This document shows positions 1 to 8,645 of a stretch of 60,720 nucleotides of DNA, piece by piece; within the stretch, counting starts at the first letter, position 1, and the number at the start of each line of letters is the position of its first letter. The notes under the pieces are model-generated. The model was not told the DNA's origin. It did no database searches and saw only the letters and a program-made list of their open reading frames with translations. Location of the stretch: positions 1-60,720 of the forward strand of contig JALSRD010000045.1 of NCBI GenBank assembly GCA_026984935.1. Direction: 5' to 3'. This DNA is from Desulfobacterales bacterium. Its GTDB lineage: Bacteria > Desulfobacterota > Desulfobacteria > Desulfobacterales > JALSRD01. A program made the position numbers and the translations under genes.

Positions 1-283
1 CGTAGGAAAAATTGACCGGCGCTTCCCTCCAAGCCAGAGTTTCCGGCGCAGCATTGCCGCCATTTTCAGCCGACGAAACAAAAAACACCGGGGTTTCACC
101 GTATTCTTGACGGTAGGTGCGCAGATCAAAATTGGGGTGCCGCCGGGTTAACAGGAAAACCGCATGCCCTCTTTTTTCTAGAAATTTGATCATGGACAGA
201 AACTGTGTGCCAATACCGCCATAAAAAAAAGGGACCACTTCCCGGGTGATGAAAAGGATGCGCTTTGGGGGCACGGTTGCCAT
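1..283 (-). CDS. glycosyltransferase family 4-like protein, N-terminal part (truncated by window edge)
   Basis: The reverse strand is open from an ATG at 283 to the edge of the window, giving 94 residues. The start MATVPPKRILFITREVVPFF followed by YGGIGTQFLSMIKFLEKRGH is the usual N-terminal beta-strand and glycine-rich loop of GT-B fold glycosyltransferases, in which the donor-independent N-terminal half binds the acceptor. It is the last visible gene of the polysaccharide cluster, downstream of the GDP-fucose synthase gene and on the same strand, so a role in assembling a fucose- or deoxyhexose-containing glycan is plausible. The donor-binding C-terminal half lies outside the window, so the sugar cannot be predicted. 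Confidence 0.75.
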   Translation of the reverse strand, partial: MATVPPKRILFITREVVPFFYGGIGTQFLSMIKFLEKRGHAVFLLTRRHPNFDLRTYRQEYGETPVFFVSSAENGGNAAPETLAWREAPVNFSY

Positions 284-362
284 TATGAGGTATCCAGTTG
301 TTTTGAATCTGGATAAACGGTTTACGGCTTTCGCTCAGTGCCGATCGGGGTTTCGCCTGTCG

Positions 363-1478
363 TCAAAACACTTTCAGGTATTGTGCATAGGTTCGCCGGA
401 TGCCCTCGCCCAGTGCTATGGAGGACTGCCAGCCCAGTTTTTTCACTTTCGAGACATCCAGCAGTTTTCTGGGCGTGCCGTCGGGTTTCGATGCGTCGAA
501 AATAATATCGCCTTTAAACCCCACGATGTCTTTAATCAGCAATGCAAGCTCGCGGATGGTGACATCCTTTCCGCACCCGATATTCAGCAGCGGGCCTGTG
601 GCGCAGTGCAAAATGGGATCCAGCACGCGGTCTTCCACATTCATGACACTGATGCAGGCATCCGCCATGTCATCGACGTGAAGGAATTCCCGTTTTGGCT
701 GACCGGTGCCCCACAAAGTGATGCCGGCGCGCCGCTGCAGGGCCCCATCGGCGCCGCCGCATTCCGAGATGACCCTGTCCGGTACGCGGTTTCCACATGC
801 CCGGCTGACAGAAACCAGATTGCACATCACGTCATCCGTAATTTTTCCGTATTGCCGTGCATCGGCGGATATTGCATTCCAGTCTCCCTGTTCAGCCATT
901 TTCCCTAAATGGAATTTGCGAATCAAAGCCGGCAAAACGTGGCTGCTTTCAAGGTCGAAGTTGTCACCGGGGCCGTATAGATTGGTGGGCATCACCGCCA
1001 CGAAACGCGTGCCGTACTGGCGGTTGTAAGCATGGCACATTTCCACGCCGGCGATCTTGGCAACGGCATAGGCGCGGTTGGTCGACTCCAACGGCCCGCT
1101 GAGCAGATATTCTTCCTTGATGGGCTGGGGACACATACGGGGATAAATACAGGAAGATCCAAGGAAAAGCATCCTCTTTACGCCGCACTTCCAGGCCGCC
1201 TGAATGACCTGCGTTTGAATGATCAGGTTTGTCCGGATGAACTCGGCCGGGTATGTATCGTTGGCCACGATCCCCCCAACTTTGGCCGCTGCCAGAAAAA
1301 CATAATCCGGGCGCACTTTTTTAAAAAAAGATTCGACGGCAGCCTGCCGTGTGAGATCCAGCTCGGCATGCGGCCGGGTGATCAGGCCTGCATATCCTTC
1401 GGCCTTCAATTTGCGCATCAGCGCCGACCCGACCAATCCGGTATGTCCGGCCACGTAAATTTTCGCTTTTTTATGCAT
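363..1478 (-). CDS. fcl: GDP-L-fucose synthase (GDP-4-keto-6-deoxymannose epimerase/reductase)
   Basis: The 371-residue protein is a short-chain dehydrogenase of the extended type. It has the N-terminal NADP loop GHTGLVGSA (residues 11-19), the catalytic serine in GSSCIYP and the YxxxK pair in YAVAK. It converts the product of GDP-mannose 4,6-dehydratase to GDP-L-fucose, and the gmd gene lies about 4.4 kb upstream on the same strand. About 45 extra residues sit between IRKFHLGK and LWGTGQPKREF. An insert at this place also occurs in a long subgroup of Fcl proteins, so I do not treat it as damage. The ATG at 1478 is preceded by GAGGCAGAC. About 540 bases separate it from the next gene. Confidence 0.9.
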   Translation of the reverse strand: MHKKAKIYVAGHTGLVGSALMRKLKAEGYAGLITRPHAELDLTRQAAVESFFKKVRPDYVFLAAAKVGGIVANDTYPAEFIRTNLIIQTQVIQAAWKCGVKRMLFLGSSCIYPRMCPQPIKEEYLLSGPLESTNRAYAVAKIAGVEMCHAYNRQYGTRFVAVMPTNLYGPGDNFDLESSHVLPALIRKFHLGKMAEQGDWNAISADARQYGKITDDVMCNLVSVSRACGNRVPDRVISECGGADGALQRRAGITLWGTGQPKREFLHVDDMADACISVMNVEDRVLDPILHCATGPLLNIGCGKDVTIRELALLIKDIVGFKGDIIFDASKPDGTPRKLLDVSKVKKLGWQSSIALGEGIRRTYAQYLKVF

Positions 1479-1603
1479 GTCTGCCTCGGCTTAAAACCTG
1501 GTTTCCTGGCCCTACTTCGATACCTGGAATGTCGATTCGCCCTGCAAAATGTTTTTCCACCGGTGCGAAAGTATTTTTACCTGAATTTTGCAAGCGTCGC
1601 GTT

Positions 1604-1692
1604 TGCCGCCTATACAAGACGCAGGGCATGCAGCTGTGGTATATAGACGCAAATGCCCTGCGACACAGTAGAGGCGGTAAAATCGGCGCTCC
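1604..1692. repeat. dispersed hairpin repeat, left copy
   Basis: Positions 1620-1629 (CGCAGGGCAT) and 1653-1662 (ATGCCCTGCG) form a perfect 10-bp inverted repeat. A second paired block flanks it, TGCCGCCT at 1604-1611 with AGGCGGTA at 1672-1679. The stretch 1645-1692 recurs in opposite orientation at 60671-60718 with 47 of 48 bases identical. This suggests a small mobile or structural repeat family with a long stem. It lies in the 537-base gap between fcl and the secreted-protein gene. Apart from this repeat and an AT-rich leader next to the secreted-protein gene, I see nothing else in the gap. Confidence 0.8.
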
Positions 1693-2015
1693 GGCAATCG
1701 GGGTCGCCAACCTTTTTTTGTTTTCTTTCCGGAAGGTTACTTTGTTTTTTGCTTTTCGTTTGCTTTTTTCCGCCGTTTGTGACATATATTCCACATTAAA
1801 TCAATTGCTTGGAAGAGTGTATGGGCTACAAAAAATGCGCCGGGGTTTGGGATTTGCCGATTTGGCACCGGCCGCAATGTGCAGGTAACGAAATATGTCT
1901 AAGTCAAAGTTTTCAAGATTTTCTGTACAGGATTCAGGCACTGATTTTAAGTGTCGTAGCAGGGTTTAATAAGGGGGGATTCCAAACGCTTTGAAAAGAG
2001 ACTTTTAAAGGGGGA

Positions 2016-3422
2016 ATGATGAAAAAAACCAAAAAGCGAAGTAAGTCGGTTTTGACTTTTTTATTTGTTTTCCTTTTGTCTTCTTTTGCGATTTCTTCTC
2101 CGATTTTTGGTGAAAATTCCTGCCGTGAGGTTTTTACGCAATCCGATGGTAATTCTCTTTGTAATCTATTGGTCTCCGAAGTCAAAAAGGGGGAAGACGT
2201 CTCTGAAATAATTGGAAGAGTCAAAAGTTTCGTTTTTGATAAGGTTCATATGGGCCAAAAAAGAGTTCTTCATAATCCTGACAAGTGCCATAAAATACAA
2301 GGTGTTAAAATAGACCTGTTTTGCGAGGATGCCAACAGGGTTAAAGTGGATGAGGATTTGACTTTTGGTAAAGCCACTTCTTCAACAATCAGTGTAAAAT
2401 CGTGCCAACATAATGAAAAGGAAAATGGCAAAGAGATTTTTGCACAGGTATCCGTTTTAATCTATTGGGCTCCTTCTGAAAATGATCCGATAATCCTCTC
2501 CGCTGATAAAAAGCAGTTGTCTCCTGATGAAACAAGTGAAGTTCAAATAAAATTAAAATGTGGTGATTGCTATCTTTCAGGCAAAAAGATTGCATTACAT
2601 TCAAGTGCCTCAGGAGAAATTTTCCCCCAAGAGGTCGTAACCGACAAAAACGGCATCGCCACCGCGGTGTTTAAGTTAAAAGAGCCGAAGTCAACTGAAG
2701 TTACAGCATCTTATCATGGATCAGAATCTACCCTTGTTTTTCATCCTGCACGCCTCTTGTGGAACCTCGAGGTTACCGTAAACCACAAAGGAAAAACATG
2801 CGCCAAAAGATACTTGGGGTGTACATTTAAACAACGCCAGCCGATATATTACAGTCAATTTACGTACCAGGCAAAATTTGAAAATATCCCCTTGAATAAT
2901 TATGTTGCATGGGCTTCGAATTATCCTATTATTCATTCTCCAATGAAAATGATTCCAATAGGAAAGCCCATAGGTGCCAAAAGCAGAGTGCATGCGAAGA
3001 CCAAATCATTTGACTTCGATCATCCCTGTGAAAACTGGCGTTGGAAGGAAAGGTCTTTTTCCGGCGCTGCCAAAGGCATTGTCTCTTTTGGGTTACCCCT
3101 GGGCAAAATCAAAAAACCCGCATCATTCATTATCTCATTTATTATGGGCGGTGTCCTGGAAACAGATAAGAAGAAAATTATTTACACGATGGACCCTCCC
3201 GGTCCTTATATAAGACAAAAGAATTTATCAGATTATTTTGGCCAATTTACAATGCCTGTTTACATCCCCTTTAAGAAGATAAAATCTCTTCAACCATTCT
3301 TGATAAACTATACTTTTTCCATGGGGGATTGCCAGAAAAAGACCCCTGGAACGGCAACAAACGTTGTGGGAACATGGAATTTTACATTTAAGTTTTATCC
3401 TGTAAGATTGCGGAAAACTTAA
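2016..3422 (+). CDS. secreted protein with a bacterial Ig-like domain, unknown function
   Basis: The 468-residue product begins with a basic stretch and a hydrophobic core (LTFLFVFLLSSFAISSPIFG), a clear signal peptide probably cleaved near residue 33. Residues about 150-245 (from SADKKQLSPDETSEVQIKLK through TDKNGIATAVFKL) match the pattern of Big-type Ig-like domains, in which a strand pair precedes a T-D-x-x-G-x-A signature. At least a dozen cysteines are spread over the mature part, suggesting disulfides outside the cytoplasm. Base composition is markedly AT-richer than all neighbours, and the gene opposes the flanking polysaccharide genes, so recent acquisition is likely. Two adjacent ATGs exist; the second (2019) is better spaced from AAAGGGGG. 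The function is not recognisable. Confidence 0.75.
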   Translation: MMKKTKKRSKSVLTFLFVFLLSSFAISSPIFGENSCREVFTQSDGNSLCNLLVSEVKKGEDVSEIIGRVKSFVFDKVHMGQKRVLHNPDKCHKIQGVKIDLFCEDANRVKVDEDLTFGKATSSTISVKSCQHNEKENGKEIFAQVSVLIYWAPSENDPIILSADKKQLSPDETSEVQIKLKCGDCYLSGKKIALHSSASGEIFPQEVVTDKNGIATAVFKLKEPKSTEVTASYHGSESTLVFHPARLLWNLEVTVNHKGKTCAKRYLGCTFKQRQPIYYSQFTYQAKFENIPLNNYVAWASNYPIIHSPMKMIPIGKPIGAKSRVHAKTKSFDFDHPCENWRWKERSFSGAAKGIVSFGLPLGKIKKPASFIISFIMGGVLETDKKKIIYTMDPPGPYIRQKNLSDYFGQFTMPVYIPFKKIKSLQPFLINYTFSMGDCQKKTPGTATNVVGTWNFTFKFYPVRLRKT

Positions 3423-3624
3423 CATTACAACGATACATACTATCTTTTGCACCGTCGAAGAAAAATCTCGCAAGACGAATAGGCACTGCCAGTATCGGCG
3501 CAGGGTCAACGTGGCATACGGTGAAGAGCAAAAATCACAAAAGGCTTTTGCAACGCCCCTATGCTTCCGATTTTATCTGTCAGAAAAAGCGCAGGCTGTC
3601 GGCCGTCAGAAAGTCGCAGTCGCG

Positions 3625-4977
3625 TCAGCCGACAATTCGATAACTGAATTTGAAGGGATGCCAGATCAGATACCAGATCGGATGATCCATGTCGGGTTTG
3701 ACATCGAAGACCGCCGCCAGTTCGATCAGGTCCAGAATCTGCTGGTCTTCCAGGCTGTGGGTATTGTTGACGGTATAATGAATCGTATAGGCCTGCATGG
3801 GCTTTAGTATGTTTTCAAAAGAAATGTCGACGATGATCCGGTCATTTCTTTTCAGCGCTGGAAAGGCATGCCCATACTCACGGCTCGTGCAATGCATGAT
3901 CTCGATGCCGTGCTTGTTCCTCACGATCAGGCAGCAGTTGAGTGCATCGATGTCCTGCAATACCTGGATATGTGCGCGCACGGTAATCTGCTCCCGGAAT
4001 CCGAAGGCGCTGCATTCCTGCTGATCCTGGTTCAGCAGCTCGATGCATTTAACCCGGGCCCCCCCGGTCCCGTAGCGGTAGGGCTTGACCCGTGCGTCGA
4101 ATTCCCGGCTGGTTTTAAACGCCGCGGAAGCAAAATTGGCCGACAGCAAACCACCGCTCTCATCTTCAGGCTCCCCGCCGGACTTTGACTGCGCTCGAGT
4201 CCTGTCATCCGGCTTCGGGGTGATCTTTTTGCGGTACTGTTCGCTGCGGATATCTTTCAGGTAAGCATCGGTGACCGGCAGGGCCCTGCCGATTTTTTCA
4301 ATCCGCCCTTTTTTGAGATAAATGGCGCGGTTACAAAGCTGGGGCACATGCTCCACCGCGTGCGTGACATACAAAATCGTAACCCCCCGGGCGACCAGCG
4401 CTTTCATGTGTTTGATGCACTTCGCCTGGAAGAAGGAGTCTCCGACAGCCAGCGCCTCATCCACCACCAGCAGGTTGGGGTCGATATTTGCCGTAACGGC
4501 GAATGCCAACCGGATGACCATTCCGCTGCTGTAAAGTTTGACGGGCTGTTCGATATATTCACCAATGTCGGCAAAGGCGATGATCTCGTCGAATTTTCGA
4601 TGGATTTCTTCCCTGCTAAGGCCCATTATCGTGGCATTTAGAAAAACGTTTTCGCGGCCGCTGAACTCCGGGTTGAAACCGGCGCCCAGCTCAAGCAGAG
4701 CGGAAATCCGGCCGTTGACGCGCACGCTTCCCGACGACGGCTGCAGGATACCGCAAATCAGCTGCAGCAACGTTGATTTGCCGCTGCCGTTTTTGCCGAT
4801 GATGCCGATAAATTCGCCCCTTTCCACCTGGAAGGACACATCGGTCAAGGCGTGAAACGGCCGATGGTACTTTTTGCGCAAAGGGTGGAAGATTTCTTTC
4901 ACCCGGTCCGTCTGCTTTTCGTACAGGTGATAGGTTTTGCTTAACTGTTTGACGTCTATGGCGATATTTTCAGACAT
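3625..4977 (-). CDS. wzt: polysaccharide ABC exporter ATPase with Wzt-type C-terminal domain
   Basis: This 450-residue protein powers export of a finished polysaccharide across the inner membrane. Walker A is GKNGSGKST (61-69), the ABC signature region YSSGM (149-153) and Walker B LLVVDE (169-174). Residues about 300-450 form an added beta-rich domain of the kind that in Wzt proteins recognises the non-reducing end of the O-polysaccharide. The start is the ATG at 4977 (MSENIAIDV). The frame stays open further upstream but there it overlaps the permease gene. Only two bases separate it from the permease stop, so the pair is co-transcribed. The chain terminus it recognises cannot be read from sequence. 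Confidence 0.9.
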   Translation of the reverse strand: MSENIAIDVKQLSKTYHLYEKQTDRVKEIFHPLRKKYHRPFHALTDVSFQVERGEFIGIIGKNGSGKSTLLQLICGILQPSSGSVRVNGRISALLELGAGFNPEFSGRENVFLNATIMGLSREEIHRKFDEIIAFADIGEYIEQPVKLYSSGMVIRLAFAVTANIDPNLLVVDEALAVGDSFFQAKCIKHMKALVARGVTILYVTHAVEHVPQLCNRAIYLKKGRIEKIGRALPVTDAYLKDIRSEQYRKKITPKPDDRTRAQSKSGGEPEDESGGLLSANFASAAFKTSREFDARVKPYRYGTGGARVKCIELLNQDQQECSAFGFREQITVRAHIQVLQDIDALNCCLIVRNKHGIEIMHCTSREYGHAFPALKRNDRIIVDISFENILKPMQAYTIHYTVNNTHSLEDQQILDLIELAAVFDVKPDMDHPIWYLIWHPFKFSYRIVG

Positions 4978-4979
4978 CA

Positions 4980-5786
4980 CTAGAGCACATCGGCAAACTG
5001 GGGTTTCAATTTTCTGAATGTCGTGGCGCCGACAAACAGGATACAGAGGGTGACAGACCAGAAATAGCCGGTTTGGTATGGGTGCCGCCAGAAGGGGAAG
5101 AAATAGATGAAAGACTCCCGGTATCCCTGAACGATATAAAACATGGGGTTGAGCTTGAATATATTTTTCATGCCGTGCGGCATCATGTCGATATTCCAAA
5201 AGACGGGGGTTACCCAGAAACCGACCTGGATGATGACCCCCACAATCTGGCCGACGTCGCGGATGAAGACGTTCAACGCCGAAACGGTCCATCCCAAACC
5301 AAGGACCAGAATCGTCATGCAAAACAGGTAGTAAAGCGATTGGAAAAAAAAGAAGCTGAACGCCATTTTCTGGAAAATGATCAGCCCCAGGAGGACGACG
5401 AGAAATACGCCATGGGCAATGTAGGCGCTCACGATTTTAACAACCGGTAGTATCTGGGAGGGAAACAGCGTCTTTTTAATCAGGTTGGCATTCTCAACAA
5501 CGGCAATGGCGCATCCGTTGAACGTGTCGGCAAACACAAACCAAACGGCCATACCGGCGGAAAGCCAGACAACGAAAGGCACGTTTTGTACCGGCCGGGC
5601 TCTGAACCCGTAGCTGAAAACGATCCAGAAAACCGTCACCATGACGATGGGATGCACGAATGTCCACAGAAATCCCAGAAAAGAGCCCACATAGCGGCTC
5701 TTGACCTCTCTTTTGGCCATGGAGAAGATCAGGTGCCTTTTTTCAAACACCAGTCGGGTAAAATCGATCACGCCGGTAACTCGCAT
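4980..5786 (-). CDS. wzm: polysaccharide ABC exporter permease
   Basis: The 268-residue membrane protein has about six hydrophobic segments and an amphipathic N-terminus ending in MAKREVKSRYVGSFLGFLW, the hallmark of ABC-2 type permeases of the TagG/Wzm/KpsM family. It would form a homodimeric channel with the adjacent ATPase, moving lipid-linked glycan to the periplasm. It sits between gmd and the ATPase gene on the same strand. No strong ribosome binding site precedes the ATG at 5786, so the exact start is less certain than the identity. Presence of this pair points to ABC-dependent rather than Wzx/Wzy-dependent assembly. Confidence 0.88.
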   Translation of the reverse strand: MRVTGVIDFTRLVFEKRHLIFSMAKREVKSRYVGSFLGFLWTFVHPIVMVTVFWIVFSYGFRARPVQNVPFVVWLSAGMAVWFVFADTFNGCAIAVVENANLIKKTLFPSQILPVVKIVSAYIAHGVFLVVLLGLIIFQKMAFSFFFFQSLYYLFCMTILVLGLGWTVSALNVFIRDVGQIVGVIIQVGFWVTPVFWNIDMMPHGMKNIFKLNPMFYIVQGYRESFIYFFPFWRHPYQTGYFWSVTLCILFVGATTFRKLKPQFADVL

Positions 5787-5836
5787 ATCAAATTCGTAAA
5801 GCGCCGGGAAATACCGCCACAGACCCTGTCAGGCGG

Positions 5837-6979
5837 CTACATATCGGCTTCGAAGGAAGGAATCATTTGATGACCGTTGTGGATGCACAGCTGCTCGAGA
5901 CGGGCCTCGTCCAGGTCATGGGCAACCATCTCCTGCACCATTTCTTCGAAACTGGTCTGCGGCCGCCAGCCCAGTTTGCGTTGCGCCTTTTCGGGGTTGC
6001 CGAGCAGGGTTTCAACTTCTGTGGGACGGAAATAGCGGCGGTCCACCCGCACCACCACCTGTCCGATTTTGGGTGGCGCCTGGATCTGGTTTCCAATGCC
6101 GGGAGGCAGGGCGCACGCCTTCACGACGCCGGTTTCGGAAGCACCGCTGCCATGCCAGTCGATTTTGATGCCCGCCGCATCAAAGGCCCGTTCGCAGAAT
6201 TCCCGCACGGAATGCTGCTCCCCCGTGGCGATGACGAAATCATCGGGTGCGTCCTGCTGCAGAATCAGCCACTGGGCGCGCACGTAATCGCGGGCGTGCC
6301 CCCAGTCGCGCAGCGAATCCAGGTTTCCTAGAAACACCTGTTTTTGCAGGCCCAGTGCGATGCGGGCCACCGCCCGTGTGATCTTGCGGGTTACAAAGGT
6401 TTCTCCGCGCCGGGGGGATTCATGATTGAACAGGATGCCGTTGCAGGCGAAAAGATCGTAAGCTTCGCGATAGTTCACCGTACACCAGTAGGCGTAGAGT
6501 TTGGCGCAGGCATAGGGCGATCGGGGATAAAAAGGGGTCTTTTCATTCTGGGGTACTTCCTGCACTTGGCCGTAAAGCTCGGAAGTCGATGCCTGGTAAA
6601 AACGTGTTTTTTTCTCCAGCCCCAAAATGCGGATGGCCTCCAGGATGCGCAGTGCTCCCAGGGCATCGACATTGGCCGTATATTCAGGGGAGTCGAAGGA
6701 AACCTTGACATGGCTCTGGGCCGCCAGGTTGTAGATTTCATCCGGGCGGGTTTCCTGTATGATGCGGATCAGATTGCCGGAATCGGTTAAGTCGCCGTAA
6801 TGCAGGCGAAATCTGACGTCTTCTTCGTGCGGATCCTGGTAAAGATGGTCCACCCGTTGGGTGTTGAACATGGAGCTGCGGCGCTTGATGCCGTGCACCT
6901 CGTATCCCTCTTTGATCAACAGTTCCGCCAGGTAGGCGCCGTCCTGCCCGGTGATGCCGGTGAGCAAGGCTCGTTTCAT
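5837..6979 (-). CDS. gmd: GDP-mannose 4,6-dehydratase
   Basis: The 380-residue protein starts [20 protein letters not shown], the diagnostic NADP-binding loop of GMD, followed by the arginine-rich [14 protein letters not shown] segment that binds nucleotide. TSELYG and YACAK supply the catalytic threonine/glutamate and tyrosine/lysine. It makes GDP-4-keto-6-deoxymannose, which Fcl in the same cluster would turn into GDP-L-fucose (or another enzyme into GDP-rhamnose). A stretch around residues 275-300 ([20 protein letters not shown]) looks like a small insert relative to the shortest homologues. It lies 18 bases downstream of rfbC on the same strand. Confidence 0.92.
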   Translation of the reverse strand: MKRALLTGITGQDGAYLAELLIKEGYEVHGIKRRSSMFNTQRVDHLYQDPHEEDVRFRLHYGDLTDSGNLIRIIQETRPDEIYNLAAQSHVKVSFDSPEYTANVDALGALRILEAIRILGLEKKTRFYQASTSELYGQVQEVPQNEKTPFYPRSPYACAKLYAYWCTVNYREAYDLFACNGILFNHESPRRGETFVTRKITRAVARIALGLQKQVFLGNLDSLRDWGHARDYVRAQWLILQQDAPDDFVIATGEQHSVREFCERAFDAAGIKIDWHGSGASETGVVKACALPPGIGNQIQAPPKIGQVVVRVDRRYFRPTEVETLLGNPEKAQRKLGWRPQTSFEEMVQEMVAHDLDEARLEQLCIHNGHQMIPSFEADM

Positions 6980-6997
6980 GGATTCGACCTTCTTCGC

Positions 6998-7582
6998 TTA
7001 AGGTTTTCGGGATTGTGTGTGCAGCTCCCGGTCATAGACCGGCAGCCGCTCGTCAGGCACTTCACCCAGCCGGGGGTATTTGGCATCTTTTTCAGACAGC
7101 AGCGGGCGTTCGACCGGCCAGTCGATGCCGATATCCGGATCGCACCACAGGATGCCGCCTTCACATTCCGGATGATAGTAATCGCTGCACTTGTACATAA
7201 ACAGCGCGGTTTTGCTGAGCAGGCAAAAACCGTGGGCAAAGCCCTCGGGGATAAACAACTGACGCTGGTTCTCGCTGGACAGCACGACACCCGTCCATTT
7301 GCCGAACGTCGGGGATGCGCGCCGGATGTCCACCGCCACATCGAAGACTTCGCCCTGCAGCACCTGGACCAGCTTGGCCTGCGCATGCGGCAGCTGGTAG
7401 TGCAGGCCGCGCAGCGTGTCCTGTACGGAAAATGACAGGTTGTCCTGCACGAAGGCCGCACCGATTCCCATCTCGAAATAGCGCCGCCGGTTATAGCTCT
7501 CCATGAAGTAGCCGCGTGCGTCGCCGAAAACCACAGGTTCGATGACTTTGACGTCCTTCAGGTGCGTATCGCTGATTTTCAT
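6998..7582 (-). CDS. rfbC: dTDP-4-dehydrorhamnose 3,5-epimerase family protein
   Basis: The 194-residue cupin has the RmlC hallmarks: FGDARGYFMESYN near residue 20, the catalytic histidine in RGLHYQ, and IPEGFAHGF around residue 115. In classical pathways it epimerises dTDP-4-keto-6-deoxyglucose on the way to dTDP-L-rhamnose. No rmlA, rmlB or rmlD is visible in the window, so either those genes lie elsewhere or this enzyme acts on another 4-keto sugar nucleotide, possibly a GDP- or UDP-linked one made in this cluster. It lies 18 bases after the decarboxylase gene in the same operon. Confidence 0.88.
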   Translation of the reverse strand: MKISDTHLKDVKVIEPVVFGDARGYFMESYNRRRYFEMGIGAAFVQDNLSFSVQDTLRGLHYQLPHAQAKLVQVLQGEVFDVAVDIRRASPTFGKWTGVVLSSENQRQLFIPEGFAHGFCLLSKTALFMYKCSDYYHPECEGGILWCDPDIGIDWPVERPLLSEKDAKYPRLGEVPDERLPVYDRELHTQSRKP

Positions 7583-7600
7583 GGCCGGAGATTCCGTATT

Positions 7601-8581
7601 TTATTTTTCGACGGCACCTGCGCCGCTGTTCGAAGCCATGCTTTCTCTGAAATAGGCCACCGTCTGCTTCAGCCCGCTATCCAGGTCCACTGTCGGCTGC
7701 CAGCCGAGCCGCTCGCGTGCCAAGCGGATGTCCGGCCGGCGCCGCAGGGGGTCGTCTTGGGGCAATGGATCGAAGTTGATACGCGAGGAAGAGCCCGTCA
7801 GGTCGACGACCTTGCGGGCCAGTTGGAGAATGGTGAATTCGTCCGGGTTTCCGAGATTCAGCGGACCGATGAAGTCCGGCGGGGCATTCATCATGCGCAT
7901 CAGCCCCTCGATCAGGTCGTCCACAAAACAGAACGAACGCGACTGCGAACCATCACCGAATACCGTGATATCCCTCCCGGAAAGGGCTTGGACGATGAAG
8001 TTGCTGACCACACGGCCATCGTTGGGGTGCATGCGCGGACCATAGGTGTTGAAGATGCGTACCACGCGGATGTCCACACCGTTCTGGCGGTGGTAGTCGA
8101 AAAAAAGGGTTTCCGCGCAACGCTTGCCCTCGTCGTAGCAGGAACGCGGACCGGTGGTGTTGACATTGCCCCAGTAGTCTTCCGGCTGCGGGTGCACCAG
8201 GGGGTCGCCGTACACCTCGCTGGTCGAGGCCTGCAGGATGCGTGCATGCACACGCTTGGCCAGCCCCAGCATGTTGATGGCGCCCATGACACTGGTTTTG
8301 ATGGTTTTGACCGGATTGTGCTGGTAGTGGATGGGCGATGCCGGACAGGCCAGGTTGTAGATCTGATCGACCTCCAGCAGGATGGGCTGCACCAGATCGT
8401 GCCGGATCAGTTCGAAATTCGGCCGTCCCAGCAGGTGCGCGATATTGCGCCGGCTGCCGGTGAAAAAATTGTCCAGGCACAAAACATCGTGTCCCTGGGC
8501 GACCAGGCGGTCACACAGATGCGATCCCAGAAAGCCGGCTCCGCCGGTCACCAGGATACGACGCGTTTCGTGAAACTTCAT
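7601..8581 (-). CDS. uxs: UDP-glucuronate decarboxylase (UDP-xylose synthase)
   Basis: The extended SDR protein begins [20 protein letters not shown] with the GxxGxxG NAD loop. It carries the UXS-type segments [20 protein letters not shown] and SCYDEGKR with the YxxxK catalytic pair. It would convert UDP-glucuronate, made by the UDP-glucose dehydrogenase encoded just upstream, to UDP-xylose. I chose the ATG at 8581 (326 residues) because GGAG lies six bases before it. A longer frame from 8653 would add 24 residues unlike the family and overlap the ugd stop. Together ugd and uxs imply a pentose in the surface glycan. Confidence 0.88.
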   Translation of the reverse strand: MKFHETRRILVTGGAGFLGSHLCDRLVAQGHDVLCLDNFFTGSRRNIAHLLGRPNFELIRHDLVQPILLEVDQIYNLACPASPIHYQHNPVKTIKTSVMGAINMLGLAKRVHARILQASTSEVYGDPLVHPQPEDYWGNVNTTGPRSCYDEGKRCAETLFFDYHRQNGVDIRVVRIFNTYGPRMHPNDGRVVSNFIVQALSGRDITVFGDGSQSRSFCFVDDLIEGLMRMMNAPPDFIGPLNLGNPDEFTILQLARKVVDLTGSSSRINFDPLPQDDPLRRRPDIRLARERLGWQPTVDLDSGLKQTVAYFRESMASNSGAGAVEK

Positions 8582-8645
8582 GGGCCACTCCATTTCGGTG
8601 TTCCGTTTGTCGGAGGGGGTTGCCGGGCTGCAGCAGCTGTGCTTT

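Noticed and set aside
1512-1697. Short minus-strand frames within the hairpin repeat
   Set aside because: They are explained by the dispersed repeat. The same frame is partly present at the right copy without any gene context.
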